64,000 nt of DNA from Sporodiniella umbellata (taxonomy: Eukaryota; Mucoromycota; Mucoromycetes; Mucorales; Rhizopodaceae): assembly GCA_025677835.1 (NCBI GenBank), contig JAIXMR010000007.1:62001-126000 (forward strand). Direction: 5' to 3'. Each line of letters opens with the position of its first letter. Within the stretch, counting starts at the first letter, position 1. The translations under genes were made by a program, and so were the position numbers. Positions 49,042 to 61,539 of the stretch are shown in pieces. The notes beneath the pieces were generated by a model. The model did not search any database and was not told the DNA's origin. It saw only the letters and a program-made list of their open reading frames with translations.

Positions 49042-52000
49042 ATGATAAAAGAATCATCACAAATGGCGGCTGTTCAAGTAGGTGAGTAAAATATAAAACT
49101 TATAAAAAGCTTGTGGGCATTCGACACTACCTTTTGCTTTTACTGATCCCTTTTCTTCTTTTTATTTTAGCTGTTCGAATACGTCCTTTGACAGAAAGAG
49201 ATAGAGCGCAACCGCGATTTGCTAACTCGAGCAGTGGAGATGTTCTTCGCGCTCATGAAAAACATGTTCAGATCGTCTCCCAGAATAAGCTGTTTACTTA
49301 CGACCATGTATTTGGTTCTGACACACAACAAAACGATATTTTTGTTGCTCTTGGTCAAAAGCCTGTTTACAAATTTGTAGAAGGTACCTATCTATACACG
49401 CATATTAATGAAAAAAAATACTGATAATTTGTTTAAAACCAAAACATCAAATAATTTAATTAATGTTTCTTAGGTTACAATGTGACTATGCTAGCCTATG
49501 TATGCTAAGATTGATATTTATCAAGAAAACCTAGCTAAACATTGATGATTAGGGTCAAACATCTTCTGGAAAAACTTATACAATGGGTACAGCTCAACAT
49601 GATTCACAAACAAACTCTGAAGGCACTGGTATTATCCCCAGAGCTATGTCTCTACTGTTTGATCTACTTCAACAAAAAGGCATGGACTCATCTGGCCCTC
49701 AAAGTCAACTGAGGAGTTTTCGACCTGTACAAGTAGCTAATAAGAATTACAGATGCTCTGTAAAAGTTTCTTTTGTGGAAATCTACAATGAAGAACTGAT
49801 TGATTTACTGAACTCGGCGCCTCCTCACGAAAAGCCTCCAGTAACGATTCGAGAGGATACTAAAGGTCATATCTACTGGACGGGTGTTAGTGAGGTTTCA
49901 GTAAAAAGCACAGAGGATGTACTTTAGTAACGTTATTTGTTTTCCAACAATCCAACAGATTCGCTATACATCAACTGACATAGTCTTGTTTTTTGTTTTT
50001 AGCTATTTACAACAGGGAACTGAAAACAGAGCAACCGGATCTACAGACATGAACGAGAAATCAAGTCGATCACACGCTATTTTTTCAGTCACATTAAAAC
50101 AAGAGAAATTTGTACCTAGAACTGGAAGTCCCGCCTCTCCAAAGGCTCAGTCGCCCAAACCCCAAAGACTGGGTTCAATAGGAAGAGGAGCAGCAAACAA
50201 CAGTGCAAATGGAGAAGACGGGGACTGGGTTATCACAGCTTCAAAGTTCCATTTTGTAGATCTAGCTGGTAGTGAAAGAGTAAGTTTTTCTCCCGAAAAA
50301 AAGGTATGTATTTATTTTTTCTTAAATTTAGCTCAAAAGGACTGCAGCTGAGGGAGATAGACGAAAAGAAGGAATCAACATCAACGCTGGTCTTTTAGCA
50401 CTAGGCAATGTAATTTCAGCACTAGGCGATCCTACCAAAAAAGGCCATCATGTACCCTATCGAGACTCAAAGCTAACACGACTACTACAAGACTCTTTGG
50501 GAGGCAATGCTATGACGCTAATGATAGCATGTGTTAGTCCAGCCGAGTCCAACCTGGCAGAAACAATGAATACGCTTCAATATGCTAATCGAGCGAGAAA
50601 CATCAAAAATAAGATGGAAAAAAACGAGATGGAGGAATGGATGACCAACGATAATCTTGATTTTCTACGAAACACAATCGCCAAACTCAAGATGGAAATT
50701 CGAAAGGCTGTGCCACATACATCGGCACCCAACAAGATGCAGATATCCACTACAGATAACCGACTACTATCCGACTTTAGTGATGATTTTTCGTCCACAA
50801 GCAGTCCATTGGCCAACCCTGACTTCGACGATATTTATCATGAACAGAATGCGACAATCGCAGACCTACAACAGCATATAGAAGAGCTTAAACGACAGAA
50901 TGAGTTTATGCTCGAGAGAAATCACATGGTTGAACACGAGCTGGAACGCTTACACCAAGACCCAAACAACGGTGTGGACTTCCAAAAGATTGTAGAGCCA
51001 GTCATTGAAGAATATGAAAAAACGCTGTCAGGCTATGAATCGCAAATTGCAATGCTTAGAGCTGCCTTAAATCATGCTGAGCATGTTTATGAGGAAGAAG
51101 TAGAAAAAATTAAGCAAAATGAGCTGATTATTGAGAATCAAGATCAAGCGATGACCGAGCTCAAAAAACGAATGACAAAGCTACTAGAAAGACAACAAAA
51201 AGACCAGACTTATATTGGTGAGCTTGAGAAAAAACTAATGACCACCGTTCAAGAATCAGTGCAAGACCGAGAGATGATGCTTGAGCTAAGAGGCAAAATC
51301 TTAAAGCTCAAGGAAGTAGATGAGAGCACAGAAAGTTATATTCGCGATCTGGAAACTCGATTGAACGCGAGTGAAGAAGAGCGGCTAAATCTTAAGGGCA
51401 AAGTAGAAGAACTTGTCAAAGACGCGAAGGAAAACATACTCTTATCCAGCGTGGAAAGCAAAACCGTATCCTTGGATCGACAACCCACAGATGAAAACGA
51501 ACGGAATAAAGCCGAAGAGAAGATTAAAAGCTTACAGGAAATGTACGACAAATGCGAACAGGAAAAACGTGCTGTTCAAATCAGACTCGAACAAACACTG
51601 TCTGATAAAGAGCGTGAGAGTCGAGAAGGGGAAAGCCAACGAGTACGCAAGTTAGAATCTGAACTTGCAAATCTACGACACGATCACCAGGACACAACCA
51701 AAGAGTTGGATGAAGTTCTGCTAAGGTATCAAGAAGCACTGGAACATGCAGATGCTCTCCAATCAACACAAGAGGACGCTTTGCCTGGCCAACACACACC
51801 GTCGGATAATAATGAAATTTTGATGTTAAGAGACAAAATCAGATACCTTGAAAACGAGCTAAAAACAAAGCAAATGGAAATTCAGGCACCAACGGCTACT
51901 TTGTCTTCTGTTCAAGACTTTAGTAGTATCCAAAAGCAATTTGAAAATTTAAAGATGGAGGCTGAGCTACAGCGTATTTACAAAGATGATCCACTTGGAC

Positions 52001-52596
52001 AGAATCTAAATCTAGAGCAGCTTTGGCATCATTATGAATCACAAACTACATCTTACCGACAGACATCCAAAGCAATCCTGCAGACCCTGAAAGATGTGAA
52101 ACAATTGATAGCAAACGTACTTCAGGAATTGCTACCTCATGTATCGGAAGCTGCCTTCAGCCATAAGTATGAATTAGATGTAGTAAAAGATACAGCAACC
52201 AGTCTCGAAAACCAACTAAGCGAGCAGAACGATAAAATTCGAATAGAAACTAAGCGCTTTATGGAGCAAATGATGAGTATGCTAGCAGAAATTGAGGATA
52301 TCAAAGATACTGTGGGTATCGAGAACACGGAATACGAAAAAATGCGGTCTGCTATTCAGACCCGACTTTCTATTGCGAAAAAAGACCTTATGATTTACAA
52401 AAGTGCTCGCTTGATACTAGAAAGCAAAACGAAGATTGCAGCAATCACACTCCTAAGCCATAGAAAAGGAATAGAAAACAATGACATGTCTGTAGCTGAT
52501 GTAGAAATGGAGGAATTGATGAAAAAAATGGATGCAATGAAACTCCAATTAGAGAACAATGAAAAACCCGAAATCAAAACACTATCTAATGCATAG
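49042..52596 (+). CDS. Kinesin-4-like motor protein (KIF4-type)
   Basis: The start is ATG 49042 or the in-frame ATG 49063 ([17 protein letters not shown]). A 26-base microexon (49474-49499, 'YNVTMLAY') joins to [12 protein letters not shown], the P-loop. Other motor motifs: NEKSSRSH (switch I), DLAGSER (switch II) and '[19 protein letters not shown]', with '[20 protein letters not shown]' after it. The last exon (50497-52596 open frame) adds about 600 residues of coiled coil and ends SNA*. The [20 protein letters not shown] block and neck region favour kinesin-4 over kinesin-1 or kinesin-7. A basic Ser/Pro-rich insert of about 40 residues (50110-50230) precedes switch II. No C-terminal CXC or WD40 domain is seen. 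Family knowledge: kinesin-4 motors tune microtubule plus-end growth and act on spindles and chromosomes. Confidence 0.85.
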
Positions 52597-54982
52597 ACAT
52601 TTCCCTCTATACAAAATTCCTTGCCTCAATTACCATCTACGCCGAATATTCCGCTCCTAATCTTTTTTTTTTTTTCTTTTTTTTTTTGTGGGGCTCTTAA
52701 TTTTTATGTCTATGAAAAATGTTTATCCGATGCATTGTATATGTCTACATATATATATAAGCACAGATACGCGTTTGCATATTTGTATACGATCGCTCGC
52801 TCGCTCTCCTATTTTTGTATTAAAATGAACCGTAAGGCTTATTGACACCGTATAGCATTAAACACTTTACATATTTGCTAAAATCTAAAATAAAAAATAA
52901 AAAAAAAAGGGGGGAGCTACTCTTCATATGTCTCTGCTTACTGAGACGGTATCATGTTCCTCAAATATACTGACCTGCCACATCAATTTGGAAGGTTTTT
53001 GTGTAGCATGTTGGGTTCAGTGAGCACAATCACTTTGAGTATTGGCCTAGATTGCCCAGACTGAGATGAAAAAGATAGACAGCACTTCAAAGATAACGTT
53101 ACAATGAGATTGTCACTTTGTTATTTATAAGCTTCGGTTGCTTATTCATCTTTTATTTCTATTTTCATCTGATTTTTGCTCTTGAAAAAAAAAAAAAAAA
53201 CGCCCTTTGGGAATTCTGTATCCCAGTTTAGACTGTTGTGTGTTGTCTTCTAAGGAAATTTAAAATATACGTGTGTATCTATTATCTTTACCCATTCATT
53301 TCTAGAGCTCCTTTCAAGTCTATGTAGTAAAGTTTGGAGCGTCTTTTTGTTGAATGTTAGTTATAGACATATTTAAATATTACCAATTAAAGGAAATTGG
53401 TGCGATGGGCATTTTGTACTGCGACTTATTTATCAGCAATGCGTACAAAGAGCCAATTCAAGTCAATTTTGACCGCCCTTTAAATCCGATAGTTTCACTG
53501 GGACACACTTTTTCTTCTTTTTAAACTGTTTAGGATAGATCAACTCGATAGGGTAATTCAATGACCACTTGAGTTTGTCATTAATATAGACTTTGATATG
53601 AACTTTTAAACTTTTTTTTTTGTGAAGCTGACGTACGGAAAAAATCATCATTTCCTTTGCTTTCATTAAATCCGCGCGCCAAAAATTTCTAAACTTGGTC
53701 CAAAGTATTTTAAGGAAACAAGGAGCTGCTTTTGGTCCATTTAGTGTTTTGAAGCAAAAAAGAAATACAGAATTTCCAAAGTGGTCTGTGCACACTAGCG
53801 GGACTATTCAAAAACCTTTATTGTATTTCATTTAATTTTTGTTCTTTCATACATACAAATTTATATACTTTGTTATTATCAGTACTAAAAAAGAAAGCTG
53901 CAGATGTTTTTTGTTATTCATTTTGGGTCAGAAAAGTTCTTTATTTTGGCTGATAGTGGATTGGCTTATGAAACACATGTTTCATTGTTTAGAAGCTGTC
54001 TAAAGCAACGAATGAGAAAACAAGGTTTATCTTCTGAACCCAAACTATTATTCCCCTTTATTAAAAAAGCAATATGACCTGATATTTTCGTGCCACGAAA
54101 CGGCACAGAAAAAAAAAGGCAAAAAATGGGGAGAATAGAAAAAGGGCAAAAAAAAAAATGTGATATGACTGAATAGGAAGCAGTAGCATGTCAGCTTATC
54201 CACAGGAAAAGAAGACAGAGGGCTTTTGTTTTGCCAAACTTATCTAAAGTTAAATCCAAAAAGAATGTGATGCCCAGCGACGGTAATTTTACTAAAACAA
54301 ATAGGTTTAAATATAGATTAGCTATGACAAGCACATGTCAGTACTTATAAGAATGATGTCTATTCATTATAGAGCTAGATAATTTAAGCACCTTTTGCTA
54401 CCTCGCTTCTCCTTTTTCTACATAAGCGCTTTTTCTGATACCCTGATTTACCCCTCCTTTGGCTTCCCTTTTTCCCCAAAAAAAAAGGACCCAATCATTA
54501 AGAGCAAAAAAATAAAGACTTTGCTGTTTCTGGCAAGTCCTATCTAATCCAAGACCGCTTTAGCAATGTTCAAAATAAACCTTCATTTATCTACTAGTTT
54601 CATCTATAGAACACAAAGTAGTAGAGCGGAAATAATAATATCTTGTGTTAACTTGCTCTGTACCGAGTAAAAAAAAAAAAAAAAAAAAAAAAGAACTCTC
54701 AATGCTTTTGCTTTTTTTTTTGTACTCTCTGACTTCTTACATAATGGCACATAAGAAAATCAGTTACAAATTTCTCTCGTTCTCTCTCTATTCTCTTTCT
54801 CGCTTTCTTACTTTCTATTCCCTCTTTCTTTCCCTTTCTTGTTTTTCACTTCTTTCTCTCTCCGCACCCTTTTTTTCCTTTTGCCTTTCTTTTTTCCAAT
54901 TTTTTTTATTTATTTATAGAAAGCCCCCTTTTCTTGTTTCTCGCCTTATCACTGTCAATGTATACTTGTACTGACCAAAAGA
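52597..54982. other. AT-rich spacer before the TALE homeobox gene
   Basis: About 2.4 kb. It holds an unrecognised segment at about 53455-53815 with a minus-strand frame of 110 codons (53463-53795, LTR or gene origin not visible) and a CT-rich tract at 54771-54907. Nothing else is supported. Confidence 0.5.
54771..54907 (+). promoter_or_regulatory. Long pyrimidine-rich tract upstream of the homeobox gene
   Basis: About 137 bases of almost only C and T on the plus strand, ending about 75 bases before ATG 54983. CT-rich tracts often mark fungal core promoters or leaders of regulated genes. An open frame through it is only a by-product of low complexity. Confidence 0.6.
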
Positions 54983-56064
54983 ATGAGTACTGAAAATAAA
55001 GTATGGCTTGCAAACAGTGCATGGCGTGGAAAAAGATATTGTTTTGTTTTGTTCATTTTTTTATACATTTTCCTAGGAGAAAACGTTTACACCGTTAGTA
55101 TTGTTCAACAATAACGAAGAGTGTCAAACACGCCAACAACAAAAGTATCAGATTGAAGATCATCGTCTAAAAGTAGAAAAGCTACTTGAGCAAAATACTC
55201 GTATTTGGGAGAATATACGTGCTTTTTCATCTTCGCCCGAGACAGAATACAAAGGTATCTTTTTCTATAGTACAATAAAAAATTTTAAAGTTACATTATT
55301 TATGAACGCTTTCTCTTCTCTGGTATTGGTTTTTATTATGATTATTATTATAATTATTATTAGAAAATACAACATCCGACGTCATTCACCAGGATCACAT
55401 ATCGCCCGCGCAGCCTTTTTCAAGCAGTTACCCTATCAAGAAAAACAGCGCACTGGTCAGTGCTCTTGAACATCGAGCACGTATGAAGGCCCCACCCCCT
55501 CTGCTGGGCTTTTTACCCACCACTCCAAAGGCAAGCACAGTAAACCGACACGTAGATACGACTACGGACGAGACCAAAGAATACTTTGAGTCTTCTACAC
55601 ATTTCATTACTGAACCCTCATTTCACCCTACTTACAAACCTCATTCCAGTAGAAAAAGGCGAGGCAACCTACCCAAAGAAGTGACTGAGTTTCTTAAACA
55701 ATGGTTACTCATGCACAAAAGACACCCCTATCCTACTGAACGAGAAAAACAACAACTTGCAGACGAAACAGGCCTAATGGTCAGCCAAATCAGTAATTGG
55801 TTTATCAATGCTCGTAGGCGCATATTGCAGCCTCTTCTTGAATCAGAAAATAGGCAGCAAATGGACCTGCCTTCCACAATACAGTATCCTTATTTTCCTA
55901 ATCACAGGCACCCTGAACATCACCCTTCACTTCAACCCACCTCAGATTCTTATCTCGCTCATTCTCCTCCCCTTCCTACTCCTACTCACAACTATTTCTA
56001 TAAAGACAATCCACAGCTGGACAATCGACGGATGGAGCCCAACACCTATCATCACAACGGTTGA
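54983..56064 (+). CDS. TALE-class homeodomain transcription factor
   Basis: A short first exon (ATG 54983, MSTENK) is spliced over a roughly 54-95 base intron to 'EKTFTPLVLFNNNEECQTRQ', then a second intron ends near 55364. The TALE homeodomain lies at about 55640-55830: NLPKEVTEFLKQWLLMHKRH, PYPTEREKQQLADETG, and SQISNWFINARRRILQPL. The WFINARRR helix 3 and the YPT loop extension mark the three-amino-acid-loop class (Pbx/Meis/Knox-like; yeast Cup9, Tos8). A His/Pro/Tyr-rich tail follows to the stop at 56064. Family knowledge: fungal TALE proteins act as mating-type or developmental regulators. The specific role is not visible here. Convergent with the Msb1-like gene. Confidence 0.88.
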
Positions 56065-56670
56065 CACTATACAGCAACAACCTTTATATCCTTTTAAAAA
56101 AAACTTTTTTTTTCAGACAAAATATGAAACACCTTTTTTTCCCATTTTTATATACATTTATATATATATATATATATATTTATTTACCAAAACATATCTA
56201 ATACACACACACACATACATACATATACACATACACATACACACATCTTGTCTACCAATTATCTTATACTGTCCTTGGTAGGTGCTTCTAGACATTATCA
56301 TTTACCCATTTCTTTCTTTAGCTTCCCCTTTCCAGCAAAGGTTTTATTAGCCCTTCTCTGTACTACGTTTATATCAAGAATCTTTTTTTTTCTTAACTCG
56401 CTTTGACTTTGCAAATCGATTTGTATACAAAACAAAAACAACAACAAAAACAAAAAAGCGAAAAAAAAACCCCCCACAATAGATGACACTAGTTAACCAA
56501 ATAAATTCTAAGCTGTTAATGAAAAACGACTTTTTTTTTTCTCGTTTTGGTTGAAATTATAGCTTTTATTGTTATTAGTAAAAAAAAAAAAAAAACAAAA
56601 AGTAAAGAAACAATAGAGAAAGAACAGAAAAGGGTGGCAAAAACACAGTTGAGCAAAAAAAAAAAAAAAA
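56065..56670. other. Convergent 3' region with microsatellites
   Basis: About 600 bases with a TA repeat and CA-type repeats (56158-56246), A/T runs near 56580-56595 and 56657-56670, and no gene. Confidence 0.6.
56158..56246. repeat. TA and CA/CATA microsatellite block
   Basis: About 10 TA units followed after about 30 bases by a run of ACAC and ACATAC-type units, read directly from sequence. Confidence 0.9.
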
Positions 56671-58163
56671 CTATAACAACACCTTGTTATTTCTTCTATC
56701 GCCAGCTACCTTAATCATCTTTCGCATAACGCTTTTCATAGGATGAAGTTGACTCTTTTGGGGTGAAGGAGGAGGAGAAGAGAGGTGATTTTGTGGCTGG
56801 TATAGATGCTCTAGCTCATCTCTATTACTATCATTTACCATAGTAGAGTCGCTCAGAAAACTGGACTCGGATAGATCATGACGAGATCGGTATTTACGAA
56901 TATTCATCTTGATATGAGAAAGAGAGTTGTTCAACTTTTTGAGCGGATTTGAACGATCTTCAATAGGCCGTGCCATCAGTTGGTCAGTGCGACTCTGAAG
57001 AAAACGCAGGTGGTGAAAGTTTTCATGAGAAGTACGCTCTGAGGTATGCAGAAAAGAGTTAGCGAGAGGATCTTGAGGAATTGCCTCAGCTGGTTTGAGA
57101 GCTCCACGTATAATTCGGGCCATAATAGGCTCAGAAGTAGACAGGTCTTTTGGCGAACAGCTAAAGATAGATACCCAAGCTGTTTCAGACCCATCTGACT
57201 GTTGCTGGCGATAATTGTTGTCCAGAAGACATTGTAAACTCTCCTCTGCATGATCTAACCAATCCACCTTAGCCCCCTGCGTTTTGGCCATTGTCCTGCG
57301 ATAGAACTTTGCTCGCGCCTCAGTGCCTGCCCAGCGACCGATAGGGTGACGCCCAATGGGCTCTTTCTCCCAAGAAAAACTTCCATAACCAGAATCAGCT
57401 CGAGTTTTCAATAATCCTACATCGGCCATAGACCGACTCATCCCTTGTGCGCGCTCGATAACCAATCGGGTGAGGAAATGGCCAGATTTTTCTTCCATTA
57501 TTTGACTACAGTCTTCAGGTCCAAGTACCACTTTACCTAGTGCATCACCTACATCGTAGGCGCTCATCTCATGAAACTGTTTATATCTTAAAAGCTCTAC
57601 TAAAAAATCAAGAATCTCGATTAAAAAAGCTTCTTTTTTCTTTGAAATCGCTTGGGATAAATCAGATAATTGGCAAGCTATCGTTTAGAAGAAAAAAATG
57701 TAAGTTTTTTTTTTGCGGGGCAAAAAGGGGGTGTGGGAAGGTAAGAATTTTTTTATGCCTCTAATAATCTTACTTTCGTAGTTTATCTCTCTCCATGTTT
57801 TTTTTGATATAATTCTATCTGATGTAGACCAAAGCGCAGCCTGCATTAAATTAGCTACGGAATGAATATCTACACTGGAAAAATCGTCCATAGTGTATTC
57901 CCCTTTATTAAAAATTTTGATCAACAGACCATAGTTGGGCACTGTTTTTTTAAATATCTTGCGCTTCTTTAGACCTATGGTGAATCAACCGGATGTATGT
58001 TTTTTACGATAGATCAAAACAAATATTAAACAAACAAAAAAGCAAGATATTGTTTTTTAGTAATCATTCAATTCCTCTGGTTGTGCTTTTTTGTACCTCG
58101 TTTTTGTATTTCTTCTATACAAAGACGGGTTATGTTTGCAGCAAAATCAAACGAATAGTGCAT
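56671..58163 (-). CDS. Msb1/Mug8-like RhoGAP-fold protein
   Basis: Minus strand from ATG 58163 (MHYSFDFAANITRLCIEEIQ). Exon 2 (acceptor near 57985) reads 'LKKRKIFKKTVPNYGLLIKI', then 'DIHSVANLMQAALWSTSDRI'. Exon 3 (acceptor near 57670) reads 'AISKKKEAFLIEILDFLVEL', 'MSAYDVGDALGKVVLGPEDC' and 'SGHFLTRLVIERAQG', with a long polar tail to the stop at 56671. The pattern follows a RhoGAP-like fold and matches the yeast Msb1 layout (ITAELKEKG, DVWTLFQCLKYIWCR, NKMSARKISK) better than classical RhoGAPs. The catalytic arginine-finger position reads FKK in place of FR. Family knowledge: Msb1 and Mug8 function with Rho/Cdc42 in polarity and cell-wall formation. The assignment is moderately sure. Confidence 0.65.
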
Positions 58164-61100
58164 TAGAAAAGTTTCTTTTTTTCAAGAAAAGTAATAACAA
58201 GAATAGCTATAGTAGTTATAGTAACAGTTATAGTAGTAATAATAACAAAACACTTGTTAAATTAGAATAAAATGAAGAAAAAGAAGAGAAACAAGTATAA
58301 TTCTGATACATACTGAATACATATACACTTTCTTTTATTCATTACAGCCCCTGGATTAATAGGAGAAGATAAACAAAAGAGCAAAAAAAAAAAAAAAAAA
58401 AAAAAAATATTAAAAAAATATTAAAAGGTCCAAGGCTTATATTTTGTTCTGCATTTTACAAAAAATATACAATGATAGAAATCATCAAAAAGAAAAAAGG
58501 GTATTTATCAATGATTTTTTGTTTACTTCAATTGCTTTAATTAGTAAAAAGTACCTGGCTTTCATTTGTTTTTTGTTCTATGGCTTTAGCTACAAGAATC
58601 TTCTTGAGACCCATGAAGTACGCCACAATCCTTAAAATATAAAGTCAATTTAGAGCGTACAAACTTTTGCATGAAGAATACATGGTTTTGTATTTATGCA
58701 CTCATTTCCCTTTTTTTTTTGTACGCACAACAAAAAAGAAGGAGAAAAATAGAAGAAAAGGTCTTACAACAATACAAGCTTTGTTTCGTTTTTTTTTTCT
58801 TTAAAATACATATATAGCATCGTTTATGGGCTTCTCAGTGCGTACATAGTAGCTTAATTTATCAAAACTGCTTTCGCTCACAACGAATAGCTCTACTGAT
58901 AATTTTTGGAATGAAAAAAAGACAACCTTTGTTGCTTTAGACACGAAATATACAGTATAATACAGTCCTTTGAACAGCTTGATGTCAACATGTATATGAG
59001 TTTTCGTAAAGGCTTAAGATGTGTTATCCTTCAGCTCTAAACTGCAAGTCTAAACAAAAAAAAATTGGAGTCTTTTAATAAAAGCGTTTATAGTTACAGC
59101 GCCTAAATGATATTTTCTCTAAAAAAAAAATGGCGGTCCAGATTACTGCTTTTTGTTTATTCTGACAAATAAGATAACCTCAACAGGGGCTTTTTTTTTT
59201 AAAAAAAAAAAGAAATACAATTTGATGAAACTATAGAGGTAATGCTTTTAGTAACTGCCCCAGCTTGCCTTTAGTCGAATATTAATACTAGGTCTTTTTT
59301 TAAAAATTTTAAGGAACCATGTATATCCTATTTACTTAATTCTTCTATACATGCTTCACGCAATAAGTCATTAATGATTACTGACCACCTAGAAACTATG
59401 CGTTTTCTTGATGTCCCAAAAAAAGAAGTGATCGACCAATAGCTTTTTTTTTTGTTTCTGCTTCATCACTAAAACTTCACAGTTTGTTTGTGCAGTTACT
59501 TTATGCCCATAAATTCAAATACTGACCTGGTTTTATTTGAACGAAGTACTTCTTTTTTTTTTCACCTATAACCTAGAGTTTTAAGGTCACACACAAACAT
59601 GTGCTATTGTTTTTAATAACTTTTTAAAGTTTTTATAAAAAACAGCTGTTATAAAGTGTACTGAGGCACTCACCCACATCATCTTTTTCTTATACATCGA
59701 TTATTTCAAAGTGTGTCTGCCTTGTTTTCTTTTCTTTGGAAGTAGGAGGTTTGCTCTCCTTTTTAATAAACTCTATAAATGCTATTGACAAGATAATGAG
59801 CGATTGTATTTTTCTAGAACCAAATCAAACAAATCCAAAGCAATCAAGGTACAATAAAATTGAACGGCACAACTTTTTTAAGGTACATAGATGCGGAGGT
59901 GGAGTAGAGGAGAAAAGGGAGAAAAAGAAGGAACTGGCCACAAGGTCATAGACAACACGATTGGAAGTTGTGATTCACTTATCGAAAAAAAAGATCACAG
60001 AACCTATTTTAGATCAGACGTGTTGATCGAACCGATTAGACACTATCAATCAGTAACTAAAATTGGCTAATAGATTAAGAGGCCTTTTTTCGTGGAGAAC
60101 GATAGAAAAAAAATCGGTGTCTTGTGTATATGAGTCAAATGTTGGTGTAAACTTGTGGTTTTATTATCAACATTGTGATATCCTGAAAAACACAATACCT
60201 GACGTTTGGCGGAAAAATTTCCTAATAACAAAAAATAATTGGTTTTGGTTCAAGAACATCTACATTTCATGAAGCCTTTGTTTTTAGGAAGAAGAAAAAA
60301 GAGGCACCTCACGTTTACTGATTAGCATCACTTAAGATCTTTTAAAAGTATATGATTGTCTATAAATGCTTTTTTGTCTATTCAAATATGATATACAAAT
60401 TATTTCTATTTTTATAAACGCTTTTTAATGCAAGGAATGCTATACAGATGTTTTTGCCGACGGCTGCGTTTTCAAAAGACCGAGGTGTAATATTTGACCT
60501 TTTTTTTTTTTGGAAAAAAAAAGAAAATGGTTTAGTGCTTATACTATTATCCTGGATATACTAAAAGCAAAACAAGGCTTACCAATCCAAAACGACGCAA
60601 TATATGCTAGAAAAGATTGTAAAGCCAAGTTCCTATAATAAATGTTTTCCCAGTAAGTTTGCGGTTTATAAAAGCTGGAATTATGAATTTCAACAAGAAC
60701 TTTAAAACACGCGCTTATGTCTTTACACCGTCTTTGTTCGAATTTTAAATTATGTTGGGAGGTATAACCTTTTACGTTGGCACTATAGTTATATTCCCAT
60801 GGCCATATTTGAACAAAAAAAAGCCTTTTTAAGACAAGGAAAAAGTGCGTAAATACGACGTGTTTCATAAGTTGTTCACAAGAGTTGCGACAAAACGATT
60901 AATGAAGGCGGACATATGTATGCTTGTATCGAAAAAGTATGTACCAGCAAAAAATTGTTAGTTTAAAATAGTAGTAACAAAAATTCAACTAGAGTTTAAT
61001 CATATATCTGGTAGCGCTTGTCTAAAAATAATACGTCTAAGTGCAAAACGTTTCAATTGAGTAAAGTAGCCTGAATCGAAAGCTTAGAGTCAAGAGATCA

Positions 61101-61539
61101 CAAACCACTCAAAGGTGAAGACATAATATAATACTTTAATCGATTAAAGAATTTTTTGTATCTTTTCATAGCATATACTATAGTTTTAAAAAGTCGTTCT
61201 ATAAACAAAAGTGGTTTCCATTAGACCAAAACCCTCACAAGTTTCAACATTTTCAGATCCAAAAGTTACTGCATTTTTTAAAGACCGCCTACAAGTAATT
61301 GAAATGGCATACTCCTCATACATTACATTCTATTACTGTATTGGCTTAATAAAACGATTGCACTTTGGAGTGTATAATTTCTTGAGTTAACTCTGCAGAA
61401 GGACTTTGGCTCACTCCAAAAGCCAATTTGTCCTTGTGTGGTTAGTACGACGTCAGCAGCGGAAATTGAAGTACTGTAGCCGTGTTTCGTTTTTTCAGTG
61501 CAAGAAAATTTTCTTTCTTGTCAACTTATAGAGCACATC
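58164..61539. other. AT-rich spacer (about 3.4 kb)
   Basis: Between the divergent Msb1-like and Dbp5 genes. It holds A/T runs (for example A 58383-58406) and several short frames without recognisable similarity. The longest, minus strand 60539-60868 with ATG, is 109 codons and unrecognised. The final bases contain the Dbp5 promoter. Confidence 0.5.

Noticed and set aside
54645..54974. 109-codon frame upstream of the homeobox gene
   Set aside because: It translates the poly(A) and CT-rich tracts into Lys, Phe, Leu and Ser runs; no real protein features.
59736..59951. 71-codon frame before Dbp5
   Set aside because: Polar and Lys-rich low-complexity end, no support from motifs.
60539..60868. 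Minus-strand frame of 109 codons with an ATG
   Set aside because: Composition is only partly protein-like, no family motif is seen and it contains an acceptor-like site; not enough to call a gene.
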